A DNA stretch of 64,000 nucleotides, taken from the NCBI GenBank assembly GCA_963920635.1, contig OY987298.1:123947735-124011734 (forward strand), in the 5' to 3' direction. The position numbers and the translations under genes were made by a program. Every line of letters begins with the position of its first letter. Position 1 is the stretch's first letter. Below the pieces are notes generated by a model that was not told the DNA's origin, searched no databases, and worked only from the letters and a program-made list of their open reading frames with translations. This document shows, piece by piece, positions 55,330 to 64,000 of this stretch. This DNA is from Pseudeuparius sepicola (lineage: Eukaryota > Arthropoda > Insecta > Coleoptera > Anthribidae).

Positions 55330-55832
55330 CCTACTCGTGGAGCCTACCAAAAGATCAAGTTTTTCTCATCGGGAAAAAGGGCGTAGATATGCTCGTTTTA
55401 CTGCTCTAATTCTCCAGGACCGGTCCTGCCACGCTATCGACCGACACACCCTCCTACGGGCATGCGCTTTACGTCTGTTTCTCTTCGACCGCCGGTCCGC
55501 GATGCCCCCCGAAACCCCCCCCCCCCCCCGATCAGCTGTCGCTCGTTTCCACGGGTATCCACCAACAATCAACAAACCCCAATCAGTCAGCGGCCCGGTG
55601 TAAGCGTGTCATTTTCAAAACGTCAATCTAAAACGCCCAACAACGCGGAATTACAGAACAACGAAGCGGGCCACTCGGCCGTTTCCGTGGCACATTGCCG
55701 ACGACGACGACCAACCCGGTTCGTTCGGGAGATCGTGCCTGGTTCTCTAGTCGCCGGTAAAAAGTCGCGGCGTAGAGGAACGCAACAATAATAAAAGCGA
55801 GAGAAGGCAGTGGCGCCAGTTCCATCGGGACG
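55330..55832 (+). promoter_or_regulatory. CpG-rich promoter/5' UTR region of the ABHD2-like gene
   Basis: This is the most CpG-rich stretch outside transposable elements, with a 12-14 C run at about 55517-55531. It ends directly at a start codon with a following exon and consensus splice donor. No TATA box is evident, fitting a broad promoter. The transcription start cannot be placed. Open frames on both strands here are composition artefacts. Confidence 0.5.
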
Positions 55833-55987
55833 ATGTCTACGGTTTTGTTTGCCGTAGTTGCCGTAATACTTTGCGTGCTCTTCAGGATACTGAACGTGAA
55901 CAGCCAGCCACAGAAGCCAGCAATATGGTGTTGTGATAATAAATTCATGGACAACATACTTAAAATATCACCCCTGTTGCACGAACC
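55833..55987 (+). CDS. Probable ABHD2 (monoacylglycerol lipase-type hydrolase), coding exon 1 only
   Basis: The ATG at 55833 opens 51 codons plus two bases before a consensus splice donor GTAAGT at 55988. The peptide starts MSTVLFAVVAVILCVLFRIL, a single N-terminal membrane anchor, and continues NVNSQ, KPAIWCCDNKF and ILKISPLLHE. This matches the N-terminus of ABHD2-type alpha/beta hydrolases (Hydr2 in Drosophila), which are membrane-anchored serine hydrolases of acylglycerols. The catalytic Ser, Asp and His would lie in later exons. I do not find exon 2 in the remaining 8 kb, so intron 1 probably runs beyond the window. The assignment rests on a short, moderately conserved segment; another small membrane protein is possible. 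Confidence 0.6.
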
Positions 55988-56557
55988 GTAAGTACGAAAA
56001 GACTTTGTCTAGGTAGCATATTATTAACGCTTTCTTATTCCTCTTCGGGGATTGTCACAACACCGGTTTAATATAGCACATTATCACATAGATAGCCTTA
56101 ATGCCCTCCTAGTAAGGCGTTAAGTGATTCAATCAGCACCAGCTCCGATTTAGTTTTTAACTATTTAAGGTTATGTGGTTTTGATAATAATCGGTAAAAA
56201 AAAGAACAAATAGGAAACCTGGACATTGAAAACCAGAGCCATAAATAATGTATAACCTCAGTTGAATGTCATTTTGAAGTAATGCTTACAGGTGAGCTCA
56301 TCTTTACTTGTTTTTCTATTATTTACCTCATTCGCTGGGTTATTTTTTATCTGCCTCACGCAGGACTGTTAATACCTACGCCACTGTGGGCACTAAGAAC
56401 TAAGACGGAACAATCAGATTAGTACGAAAGCGTAGAAGTGCCACCCGTATTTGTGTTTGAGAATTCCGACTTATATGTCAGAATTCTGACTTTTATCTCA
56501 GAATTCTGACTTATAACTCGGAATTCTGACTTATAACTCGGAATTCTGACTTTTGTC

Positions 56558-56950
56558 TCAGAATTCTGACTTATAACTCAGAATTCTGACTTTGATCTCA
56601 TCTATCATGCAGCGCAGCGCAGGGCAGTTTTTTCGTGTTACATGGAATTCAATCGAGGCGCGCAAATTGATACGCAGTGCAGGGTAACGTAGAACTGCGT
56701 CACGTGAAACCTGCCCGACGAAGTGTTTAGTACACAGTTTTCTGCGTTGCACGTGGAGCATGTTACTAAAAAACAAATTAATTAAAAAGTTATTATAAAG
56801 TAATTTAGATTCGGAAAACTCTATTGATAAATTGGATTCGCCATAGCTCTTCCTTTTTTCCAAATATTTACTTCTATAAAAAGTTTTTCTTCTTTTTGGT
56901 ACACCGTAAAGTAAAATATCTTCAAATTCTTCATCTGATTCTGAACTCAA
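56558..56950 (-). pseudogene. Possible N-terminal fragment of a PIF/Harbinger-type transposase
   Basis: A 130-codon minus-strand frame starts MSSESDEEFEDILLYG and reads KYLEKRKSYGESNLSIEFSE and KLLYNNF. This resembles the segment before the catalytic domain in PIF/Harbinger transposases. From about residue 62 the sequence loses resemblance, and the end runs into the 20-bp EcoRI array. The DDE core is absent. The resemblance is suggestive only. Confidence 0.4.
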
Positions 56951-57887
56951 TTATAAACTCATGGCTATTGCCTCTTCATACGCCGCCATAATTACTATAA
57001 TATATTCAAACGTAGACGACAAAGGTGTAGGTATATAAAACCAGATCTTCATCTGTTTCTGATTCGGAACTCAATAATAAACTCATGGCTATTGCCTGTT
57101 CATACGCCGCCATAATTACTATAATATTTTCAAACGTAGGCGACAAAGGTGTAGGTATATAAAACCAGAGAACAATGTTCTCTGATAAAACTGTGCTTCA
57201 ATGTGCACATTGGCTGTGCAACACGCGTAATTTTTCTGCACTGCCCCAGCCTGCGTCTCCTCACCTGCCCTGTGTTGACTGCGTCGTCTGCGTCTCAATG
57301 TGCGCCGGGGTTTATCAACTCTTTACAATTATTCGATACTGTCACGATACACGGATATCTGGGTATCGTGGATACTGTCAGAAAGATTTCCCCGAAGATC
57401 CGAAATTGACACTTTTCGAATTTTTTTCGATATTGGCCCAATATCGACTTTTGCAAAGTTCAAAAGTAGTGTTCGCGAATACCTAATACAAAATTGTTTT
57501 TATAGTGTCAATGATTTTTTACCTTAATTTTTATTGTTGTGATGTATTTCAAAACAGTTTTTGTGTATACTATTAGTGTTACAAAACCGTTTAAATATAT
57601 TTTTTGTGTGACTTGCCATGTGGACTGACTGTCTGTATTTTGGTTAATAAAGCTCTACTCTACTCTACGGAATATATTTCCCTAACAATAGGAAATTTCC
57701 ATTTTTCGATTTCTTTCGATGTCGACCCAATGTCGACTTTCTAAAATTAATCCATACTTTCGGAAACTTTTCCCTGCAAATCTGAAATTTGCATTTTTCG
57801 ATTTTTTTTCAATATCGACCCAATATCGACATTTTACTACCAGATGGACTTCCCAGAAAATCGGAAATTTTCACTTTTATCTCAGAA

Positions 57888-58270
57888 TTCCGAGTTATAA
57901 GTCAGAATTCTGAGTTATAAGTCAGAATTCTGAGATAAAAGTCAGAATTCTGAGTTATAAATCAGAATTCTGAGTTATAAATCAGAATTCTGAGTTATAA
58001 GTCAGAATTCTGAGATAAAAGTCAGAATTCTGAGATAAAAGTCAGAATTCTGAATTATAAGTCAGAATTCTGAGTTATAAGTCAGAATTCTGAGATAAAA
58101 GTCAGAATTCTGAGATAAAAGTCAGAATTCTGAGTTATAAGTCAGAATTCTGAGTTATAAGTCAGAATTCTGAGTTATAAGTCAGAATTCTGAGTTATAA
58201 GTCAGAATTCCGAGTTATAAGTCAGAATTCTGAGATAAAGGTCAGAATTCTGACATATAAGTCGGAATTC
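57888..58270. repeat. 20-bp EcoRI-site tandem array (about 18 units)
   Basis: Units of the form GTCAGAATTCTGAGTTATAA alternate irregularly with GTCAGAATTCTGAGATAAAA. The core TCAGAATTCTGA is a 12-bp palindrome. The left array (about 56462-56600) has the same unit in inverted orientation. Confidence 0.92.
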
Positions 58271-58308
58271 TCAAACACAAATTCGGGTGGCACTTCTACG
58301 CTTTCGTA

Positions 58309-60166
58309 GATTAGGGAGTCTTGTTTCAACGTCCTATCAACAAATAATATGATATATGACCTGTATGAGTGTTGGATTGTCTTATACTTATAAGTAGAAA
58401 ATATAGGTCCATACCTACTCGCATATTAGTCGTATTAGAATGATGGATTATCATTCCACTTATATTCACCATCTACATAGATCTACCACAGCTGATTTAA
58501 GCTGTGGATATACCTCAGTATAGGGTTCCTTTATTAAGAAAATCAATGCACTCTGATAAACGACCAAATTCGTCTGATAAGAATAGAGTATACGGTATAT
58601 CGTTCATAGTATATTCTATAGGTACATATTATACCATCGATCAACTGGAGGAACTTGAACAATAAACAATATTTTCATAAGTGTGTGAACTTTTCATAAT
58701 AAAAACGTATTATATTACTAAGTATTGCTCAAAAGTTCAATATTTTGACTCCTTTATTTAATTTAAATAAAGTTTTCCTCACCAATTAATCAAACTAATT
58801 CCTTATCCAACATGGTTTTTACAATACTTACGTCAACGAACTGATTTGATCAAGCTAAGCATTTTATGTGAATATAGATTTCACAACATCAACTCTCGAA
58901 GTCGAACACCCTAAATATCGGCAATGATTGAGTTCTCAACGTAGAGGGAAAAAGTATTGCTAGATTGTGATTAGGAAATTATATTCATCATTTTTTGACG
59001 CTAGAGGTTTAGAGAATACCTTGGATATTTACCATTATTTGAGAATCTTATTTTTTGCGATTGGAAGTCATTAAAAATTAATTGCTTTAGCACGAAAATT
59101 ATTGTAAATCAATAATATAGCGAACGGTGCGGAAATATCATTGTGCACGGGTCCGCGATACAGATTTGAGTGAAGTACCTAGTAGGAGGACATGGATAAC
59201 CATCGGGACTGTACACGGGCGCTGGCGTTTTTTAAAGTGAAACAATCACTTAATTAGGTACTAGTAAAATAAAGTAAATTATAAGAAAAATGGGAAGTTC
59301 CAGCAGCAATAAGATAGAATCGACATATTATACTAACATACTATCTAAAATATTGATTTTCCTAGCAACTTGAAAAAGTTGTCTTTTAATCAGTTTGGTT
59401 CAGGTTTCTGTGGCGACAAATACAATTAAAATTTAAATGGATCTATTTGCGCCACAAAGAAATCTCCGACAATATTAACATGGTATGCTAATTTCGCTTT
59501 CACGCATCATTTTTTTGTACGTAGACATTATTTGACAAGACAAGCTTAAAGTAAGAAGTAAGTGTTAATTGTTTTGTCTTATTTTTACAACTGCTTGTCT
59601 CTTGGAGTGGTCAAACACACCAAATTTAAAGATATAGTAGGTACCTAATACAAAAGATAACATCCTGGATAAACAAAAAGTGCTGTTAACCTCTTATACG
59701 GGTCAAATTTGCAAACTATAGATAATGTTTGTATTGCTTCATATTCCGACGTTATAATTTGAACTAGTTGATTGTAAAATACCATAACAATTATTGTTGT
59801 CACAGACGGCCAGCTTTACACTATTTTTTACTATTCCATGTTGCTTAATTCTTAACATTATTTCCTTGGTTCACACAAATAGTTTTATGCATTGACATTT
59901 TTGTCACACAGTAAAAAATACGGTTTTAAATTTGACACGAAAAGTGGTCTATATAAATCCACACCATGACACCATATCTGGTAAATTTTACACCTTCATT
60001 TTTGGTCAGTTTCATCAAATGTGCTGGTATGAATATTTAACACGGCGTTGTGTAAGATAACACCGTGTTGTGTAACTTTTACACGCAATTTGGTCAAAAT
60101 GGTGTAATTAATTTATTTGGTATTCCCATTTTCTTCTTCTTTCTCTCTTATAGTTTTACATATAGG
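58309..60166. other. AT-rich DNA, presumed intron of the ABHD2-like gene
   Basis: No exon or domain is recognised. 59375-59420 is the inverted counterpart of 36945-36985. CACCATGACACC/GGTGT-type words repeat at 59965-60110 (ACACCGTGTTGTGTAA). Confidence 0.4.
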
Positions 60167-60346
60167 CGTTGACTGACGTATTTATAAGACTTCTCACGGC
60201 TATAGCTTCATGTCCTGGAAAACAGATTGCTCTGATGGCTAACAATGTGTTTTGCATTGTATTTTGTCTCCGGAAAGCGCATGGTGAGTTGAAAAAGTGT
60301 CAGGCGTGACAGCCGTGAACAATCTTTATTAATACGTCAATCAACG
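60167..60346. mobile_element. MITE, copy B (CGTTGACTGACGTATT ends)
   Basis: Same family and orientation as 4318-4494, about 80-85 percent similar by eye. It retains GGCTATAGCTTCATGTCCTG, TTTTGTCTCCGG and AATACGTCAATCAACG. It lies in the presumed ABHD2 intron. Confidence 0.72.
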
Positions 60347-60970
60347 ATTATTATTAATAATATATTATATACCTAATATTATTTGTAAAAATAAAATAAA
60401 ACTAAAAGATAAAGAAGCTGTATGAACCGGGCATAATATATGCTTGGTCTTCGATTTAAATTATGTGTAGGAAAAGGACAGTCCTTTCTTCAAACAAATT
60501 GTCCTTGTGACTTTTTTAAAAGTGTCATTTTTAATAACCTTAGGGGCAGGGGTGACGGGGTTGGTAGTTAGAGTTCGGAAAGTGGTATCACAGCTTACCC
60601 TAACGGTAAGCTGTGGCGACATAATGCTCTACTAGCTCCTGGTGCAGGTGACCTGACTCCTCGATTTCGATTATCGTTTTTGACATCGTTGTCCACTTTA
60701 CTGGATTACTGGTGGTACCTAAGTCCATTTTATTATATTGATATTATCATTATCAAAGACCTATCCAACCTAGATATTCAGACAATGTGTTTGACAGAGC
60801 GGAAGGAAAATGTAACCCAATTTTCGCCCACTTTAGTGATTTAATTACTTAGAATTTTGACGAAATTTAAACTTTTAAATGTTTTGTTATAATTTAATTT
60901 GTAAGAAAATTTCTAGATGAATTTTTGGTAATGTCCTTTTTTCACTTTGCAAAAAGGTGGCAACCCTATA
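60347..60970. other. Spacer with a solo hAT-like end
   Basis: GGTGGCAACCCT at 60957-60968 matches the terminal 12-13 bp of the hAT element at 33417-34234, and the foldback begins just after it. The other end is not recognised within this stretch. Confidence 0.4.
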
Positions 60971-61466
60971 TACAGGGTGTCCGGTAAGTACCTCCTAATC
61001 TCTCGGAAGCATACAGGGGAGGTCAAAATAACCCTAGTTTGTCAAAGGAAAAAAATTCCTACAGTGCCCCTTAACGGAGATACAGGGCCCCAAAAGAGTA
61101 CTTAGCGATTTACTTTTTTGGCTCTAACTTTTGAACCGACTTGTATAATTTAATGAAATTTTAATAGTTTATGTTGGCCATAAAACCATACTACCGTAGA
61201 TGTTTCACATCGTCAGGGAAGTCAGGAACGGACTTGCCACCACACTCGTTGGGCCAAATTTTTGACAGGTGTCATTTTACAGAGCTGAAAACTGTTTTTT
61301 TAACTACTTTGGTCATTGCTCTTTAAAAAAAGGTACTCTTCATTTCATTCGACCAAATGAGCCGTTTTCGAAAAAATTAAGTTTTTTAACACGTTTACAC
61401 AATTAACGAGTGCTTGTCCATAAAGGTACGGAACCCTAAAAATAACATAATACAGACTAGGCTGAT

Positions 61467-61574
61467 ATGCATTTAATTTATGGTGAAGCGCTGTCCAACT
61501 CTTCGAAGGCAAGAAGACTTTATGCTGAAAGATTTCCAGCTCGAAAACCTTTCAAAGGGTTGATCGGAGCTTAA
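61467..61574 (+). pseudogene. Transposase N-terminal fragment (DUF4817-type)
   Basis: The ATG at 61467 opens a 35-codon frame MHLIYGEALS, KARRLYAERFPARKPF. The MHLIYG and RLYxERFPxR words are typical of the N-terminal helix-turn-helix (DUF4817) of an insect Tc/mariner-like family. The frame stops at 61574 where the helix-turn-helix should continue. Confidence 0.6.
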
Positions 61575-61623
61575 TTAATTTACAATGTTATTAAAACACA
61601 AAAATAATGAAAACGTTTAAATG

Positions 61624-61704
61624 TTATTTTGGCAAATGTTCAATATGAGCTCCACGTACTTCAATACATTTTCTTAGTCTTCGAATATTTTCCCGCTGCA
61701 CTGC
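61624..61704 (-). pseudogene. Transposase C-terminal fragment, opposite orientation
   Basis: The minus strand reads AVQRENIRRLRKCIEVRGAH IEHLPK and a stop, matching the extreme C-terminus of the same DUF4817 transposase family. It faces the N-terminal scrap 50 bp away, so an internal deletion with inversion, or fusion of two copies, produced the centre. Confidence 0.6.
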
Positions 61705-62392
61705 AAATAATATTGTGTTTAGCATTAGTAACTTTTGAGTGTTATACAAAAACTTAATTATTTCGAAAACGGCTCATTTGGTCGAAAGAAATGAAGAGTA
61801 CCTTTTTTAAAGAGCAATGACCAAAGTATTTAAAAAAACAGTTTTCAGCTCTGTAAAATGACACCTGTCAAAAATTTGGCCCAACGAGTGTGGTGGCAAG
61901 TCCGTTCCTGACTTCCCTGACGATGTGAAACATCTACGGTAGTATGGTTTTATGAGTCTTTATGGCCAACATAAACTATTAAAATTTCATTAAATTATAC
62001 AAGTCGGTTCAAAAGTTAGAGCCAAAAAAGTAAATCGCTAAGTACTCTGTATAAACCTATAATACCGCTTTGCCGTGGACACATGGTATATATAGATCAA
62101 TAATAATTGATAAACCCAGTGATCAGATTTCAGTTTTGTGTCAACATGTAGGTAATGTGCTACACATATTCTCTTCTTATTTCTGAAGCCTTTTAAAGCG
62201 GCCCACAAGAGCGTGGTACAGTTAAAATGTATCGTGTGTGCCCAAATCTTTGGAATGCGCATCCAAGTCCGTCAATTTGATTTTTAGCACAAGTCATTTC
62301 GCCCTTCACTTCATTATTTTGATGTTAACGCGCGTCCAAATTCTCCTGGTAGCTGATGGCTTCCTTTTTAAAAGCTTTTATTTAACTTGCAA

Positions 62393-62394
62393 TG

Positions 62395-62423
<29 letters not shown>
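62393..62423. repeat. GTAT microsatellite
   Basis: About 7-8 uninterrupted copies of TGTA, beside the repeat unit at 62470. Confidence 0.95.
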
Positions 62424-62425
<2 letters not shown>

Positions 62426-62469
62426 TTTGTTCGGGTGGAATCTTGCAACTCAATTTTGAAGCAGATATC

Positions 62470-62700
62470 TTCAACCGATCGAGCTGAAATTTTGTACACA
62501 CGTTTAATTTGGATGACAATGCATGATTATATGTGTGACGTCATTCTAAATCCAACATGGCGGAACACTCAAGATGGCGGACTAGTTAAATTTCAACCGA
62601 TCGAGCTGAAATTTTGTACACATGTTTAATTTGGATGACAATGCATGATTATATGTGTGACGTCATTCTAAATCCAACATGGCGGAACACCCAAGATGGT
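62470..62700. repeat. Two direct copies of a ~125-bp repeat
   Basis: CAACCGATCGAGCTGAAATT, GGATGACAATGCATGATTAT and GTGACGTCATTCTAAATCCA recur in order at about 62472-62590 and 62597-62700. The segment ends ATGGCGGAACAC in both. The CCGATCGAGCTGAAATTTTG word suggests a dispersed-repeat unit. Confidence 0.85.
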
Positions 62701-62828
62701 CATTAGAAGGTCTCCTCATTGAAGAGCTAGACTGTTCTAAACTAACCGGCAAACGACCTTGCAACAATGATGCGTTAACTGAGATGAATAGACTCAGACA
62801 CCTGGCCAAACTAAAAATTACAAAATAA
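62679..62828 (+). CDS. Short open frame (49 codons), unrecognised
   Basis: From ATG 62679 the frame reads MAEHPRWSLEGLLIEELDCS followed by KLTGKRPCNNDALTEMNRLR and stops at 62826-62828, at the edge of the palindrome. The composition is protein-like, with few low-complexity residues, but I recognise no family. The same ATG in the first repeat copy stops after 10 codons. It could be an exon fragment captured by a transposon. Confidence 0.25.
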   Translation: MAEHPRWSLEGLLIEELDCSKLTGKRPCNNDALTEMNRLRHLAKLKITK

Positions 62829-63155
62829 ATTAAAAGTAAAAAAATATTTTTAAAAAAAGCTTTTATTTAAATGCGCTAAAAAGAATAAAATAATCTTTTC
62901 TTTTAAAACTTTTACTATCAACTTATAACGTCATTCCACAATTTATATGATATAAAAGCTTGTCGCGAGATTTAAGTTTTCAAACTAAGTAAATACCACT
63001 ACTTAAATCTCGCGACAAGCTTTTATATCATATAAATTGTGGAATGACGTTATAAGTTGATAGTAAAAGTTTTAAAAGAAAAGATTATTTTATTCTTTTT
63101 AGCGCATTTAAATAAAAGCTTTTTTTAAAAATATTTTTTTACTTTTAATTTATTT
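62823..63155. repeat. Perfect palindrome: 155-bp identical inverted arms, 23-bp spacer
   Basis: 62823-62977 and 63001-63155 are exact reverse complements as far as I can read. The arms contain AGCTTTTATTTAAATGCGCT and GCTTGTCGCGAGATTTAAGT. The spacer is 62978-63000. Transcription would give a long, fully paired hairpin. Complete identity implies recent formation, gene conversion or an assembly/snap-back artefact. Confidence 0.93.
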
Positions 63156-64000
63156 AACATAAATAACGTCCGCAATAATGCAATTCCTCCAACAGATAAA
63201 TGTAGAATATTATATTCATGGCATTCTAACAGCTACTAACTAACTACTTTGCACACCGTGATCGACGATTTACAATTTATTTTCTTAATTATGCAAGCGC
63301 ACGCTACTGTCCTGTAATATAAAGCTCCTTTCTGGATAACATCACTGACAAATTACACGCGCCTACTGACGTGAAGACGCGCAGTGTGTGGGATGAACTG
63401 ATTACGGGTTCAGGTAACTTACGGGGTGTTTCCCAGAGACTTAATTGTCCAGTCTTCCCTCTGTGTGTGTGGGGCCCTGAGGAATAAATGAAAACTTGAT
63501 TTTTAAAGTTGAAGTCTGGCTTAAAGCAAAAGCATTATAATAATGACGATGAGCAAATATCCTGCAGAATTTGCATCGCATACTAATAAAATATTGCCTA
63601 ACAATCGCCTTATTACATTCATTACAATCACTTGACAATTGCAATTTGCATTTCGTATTTATCATCGGGATTACAGGCTAGATATGATATGCCTACAAAC
63701 AGCTGTTACATTATCCGATAGGACATTCGCGGTGAATAAACCCACGTGAAAAAATGTTGGAAGCTCTCCAAAGTAGGTAGATACCTGTTACCTATATGTA
63801 CCTATTCATTGATGCTCGAGTTAAAATATACTCGTAATAATAGCAAGAAGGCCTTGAGTTAATCGCGGAGACCGTTTATACAAATTATTGGCAACAGACC
63901 TGATGCATGAGATGCAAATACGAGCCGGTGGTTTTACTTTCATTCCGACACGAACGTTCGACCATAATTGACACTGGGTGAATTTGAATTCACTTATCCG
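63156..64000. other. Unannotated DNA at the right edge
   Basis: No recognised exon, domain or terminal repeat. A 74-codon minus-strand frame (63441-63665) has several cysteines but no pattern I can name. Confidence 0.4.

Larger units (their letters stand above)
56423..58308. mobile_element. TIR element with terminal EcoRI-site arrays and 6-bp duplication
   Basis: The perfect inverted ends TACGAAAGCGTAGAAGTGCC continue ACCCG. The flanking 6-bp duplication GATTAG lies at 56417-56422 and 58309-58314. Just inside each end is a tandem array of 20-bp units around TCAGAATTCTGA: about 7 units on the left (56462-56600) and about 18 on the right (57888-58270). The middle holds a Harbinger-like reading frame (56558-56950), a 117-123-bp direct duplication (56929-57045 and 57046-57168), and unassigned sequence. 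A 6-bp duplication does not fit Harbinger (3 bp), so the superfamily is open. Confidence 0.82.
60971..62051. mobile_element. Foldback element containing two opposed transposase scraps
   Basis: The left end is TACAGGGTGTCCGGTAAGTA. Arms at about 61096-61400 and 61742-62048 are closely similar inverses (GTACTTAGCGATTTAC, GGAACGGACTTGCCACCAC, CGTAGATGTTTCACATCGTC). The right arm lacks the outer 125 bp and ends CTCTGTA. The centre (61410-61740) holds transposase fragments in opposite orientations. Confidence 0.82.

Noticed and set aside
55366..55791. Arg/Pro-rich frames upstream of the ABHD2-like exon
   Set aside because: Frames open on both strands of a CpG-rich region; the composition explains them and none has a domain.
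57888..58270. CRISPR or coding repeat protein at the 20-bp array
   Set aside because: Uninterrupted tandem units with stop codons in all useful frames and no spacers.

Overview
The window looks like transposon-dense, AT-rich insect chromosomal DNA. The evidence is an errantivirus-type endogenous retrovirus with an env gene, an R4/Dong-type LINE, Penelope-like elements, insect-type CR1/Jockey LINE ends, many TACAGGGTGT-ended foldback elements and hAT-like elements, and a first exon resembling insect ABHD2. A beetle or other non-dipteran insect is plausible, but the sequence alone does not fix the order. I see no bacterial operon, CRISPR array, rRNA or ordinary host tRNA gene.

Layout. 0.9-1.6 kb: an 18-bp ATCGAT minisatellite block. 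2.6 kb: a hammerhead-ribozyme-like motif. 4.3-6.2 kb: a small MITE, then a hAT-like element (8-bp target duplication) carrying a second hAT-like MITE and half of a foldback element. 6.7-18.5 kb: a composite bounded by hAT-style ends and an 8-bp duplication. Inside it a spliced-looking DDE transposase pseudogene (minus strand) has one putative intron invaded by a hAT-like MITE and the other by a complete 7.6-kb errantivirus with identical 238-bp LTRs. 18.6-25.1 kb: palindromic elements carrying tRNA-like modules, more foldbacks, and a decayed Ty3/gypsy integrase. 26.9-33.2 kb: a foldback, a LINE 3' end with a TTA-repeat tail, and an R4/Dong LINE inserted in that repeat, frameshifted but otherwise full length. 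33.4-35.5 kb: two hAT-like elements. 37.7-44.1 kb: LINE and Penelope fragments, a MITE half and a tRNA-derived SINE. 46.9-49.4 kb: three nested inverted-repeat elements. 51.1-55.3 kb: a foldback, a Penelope-like element and several hammerhead-like termini. 55.3-56.0 kb: a CpG-rich promoter region and exon 1 of a probable ABHD2 gene, the only convincing host gene. 56.4-58.3 kb: an element with 20-bp EcoRI-site arrays inside its inverted termini. 60.2-63.2 kb: a MITE, a foldback holding two opposed transposase scraps, and a perfect 155-bp-arm palindrome.

How it fits together. Nearly all coding capacity belongs to selfish elements. The errantivirus is the only one whose gag, pro-pol and env are all intact, and its identical LTRs make it the youngest dated insertion here. 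The other elements are decayed or non-autonomous. Nesting and target duplications give a relative insertion order for several of them. If the ABHD2 assignment is right and no later exon was missed, everything right of 55,987 lies in its first intron.
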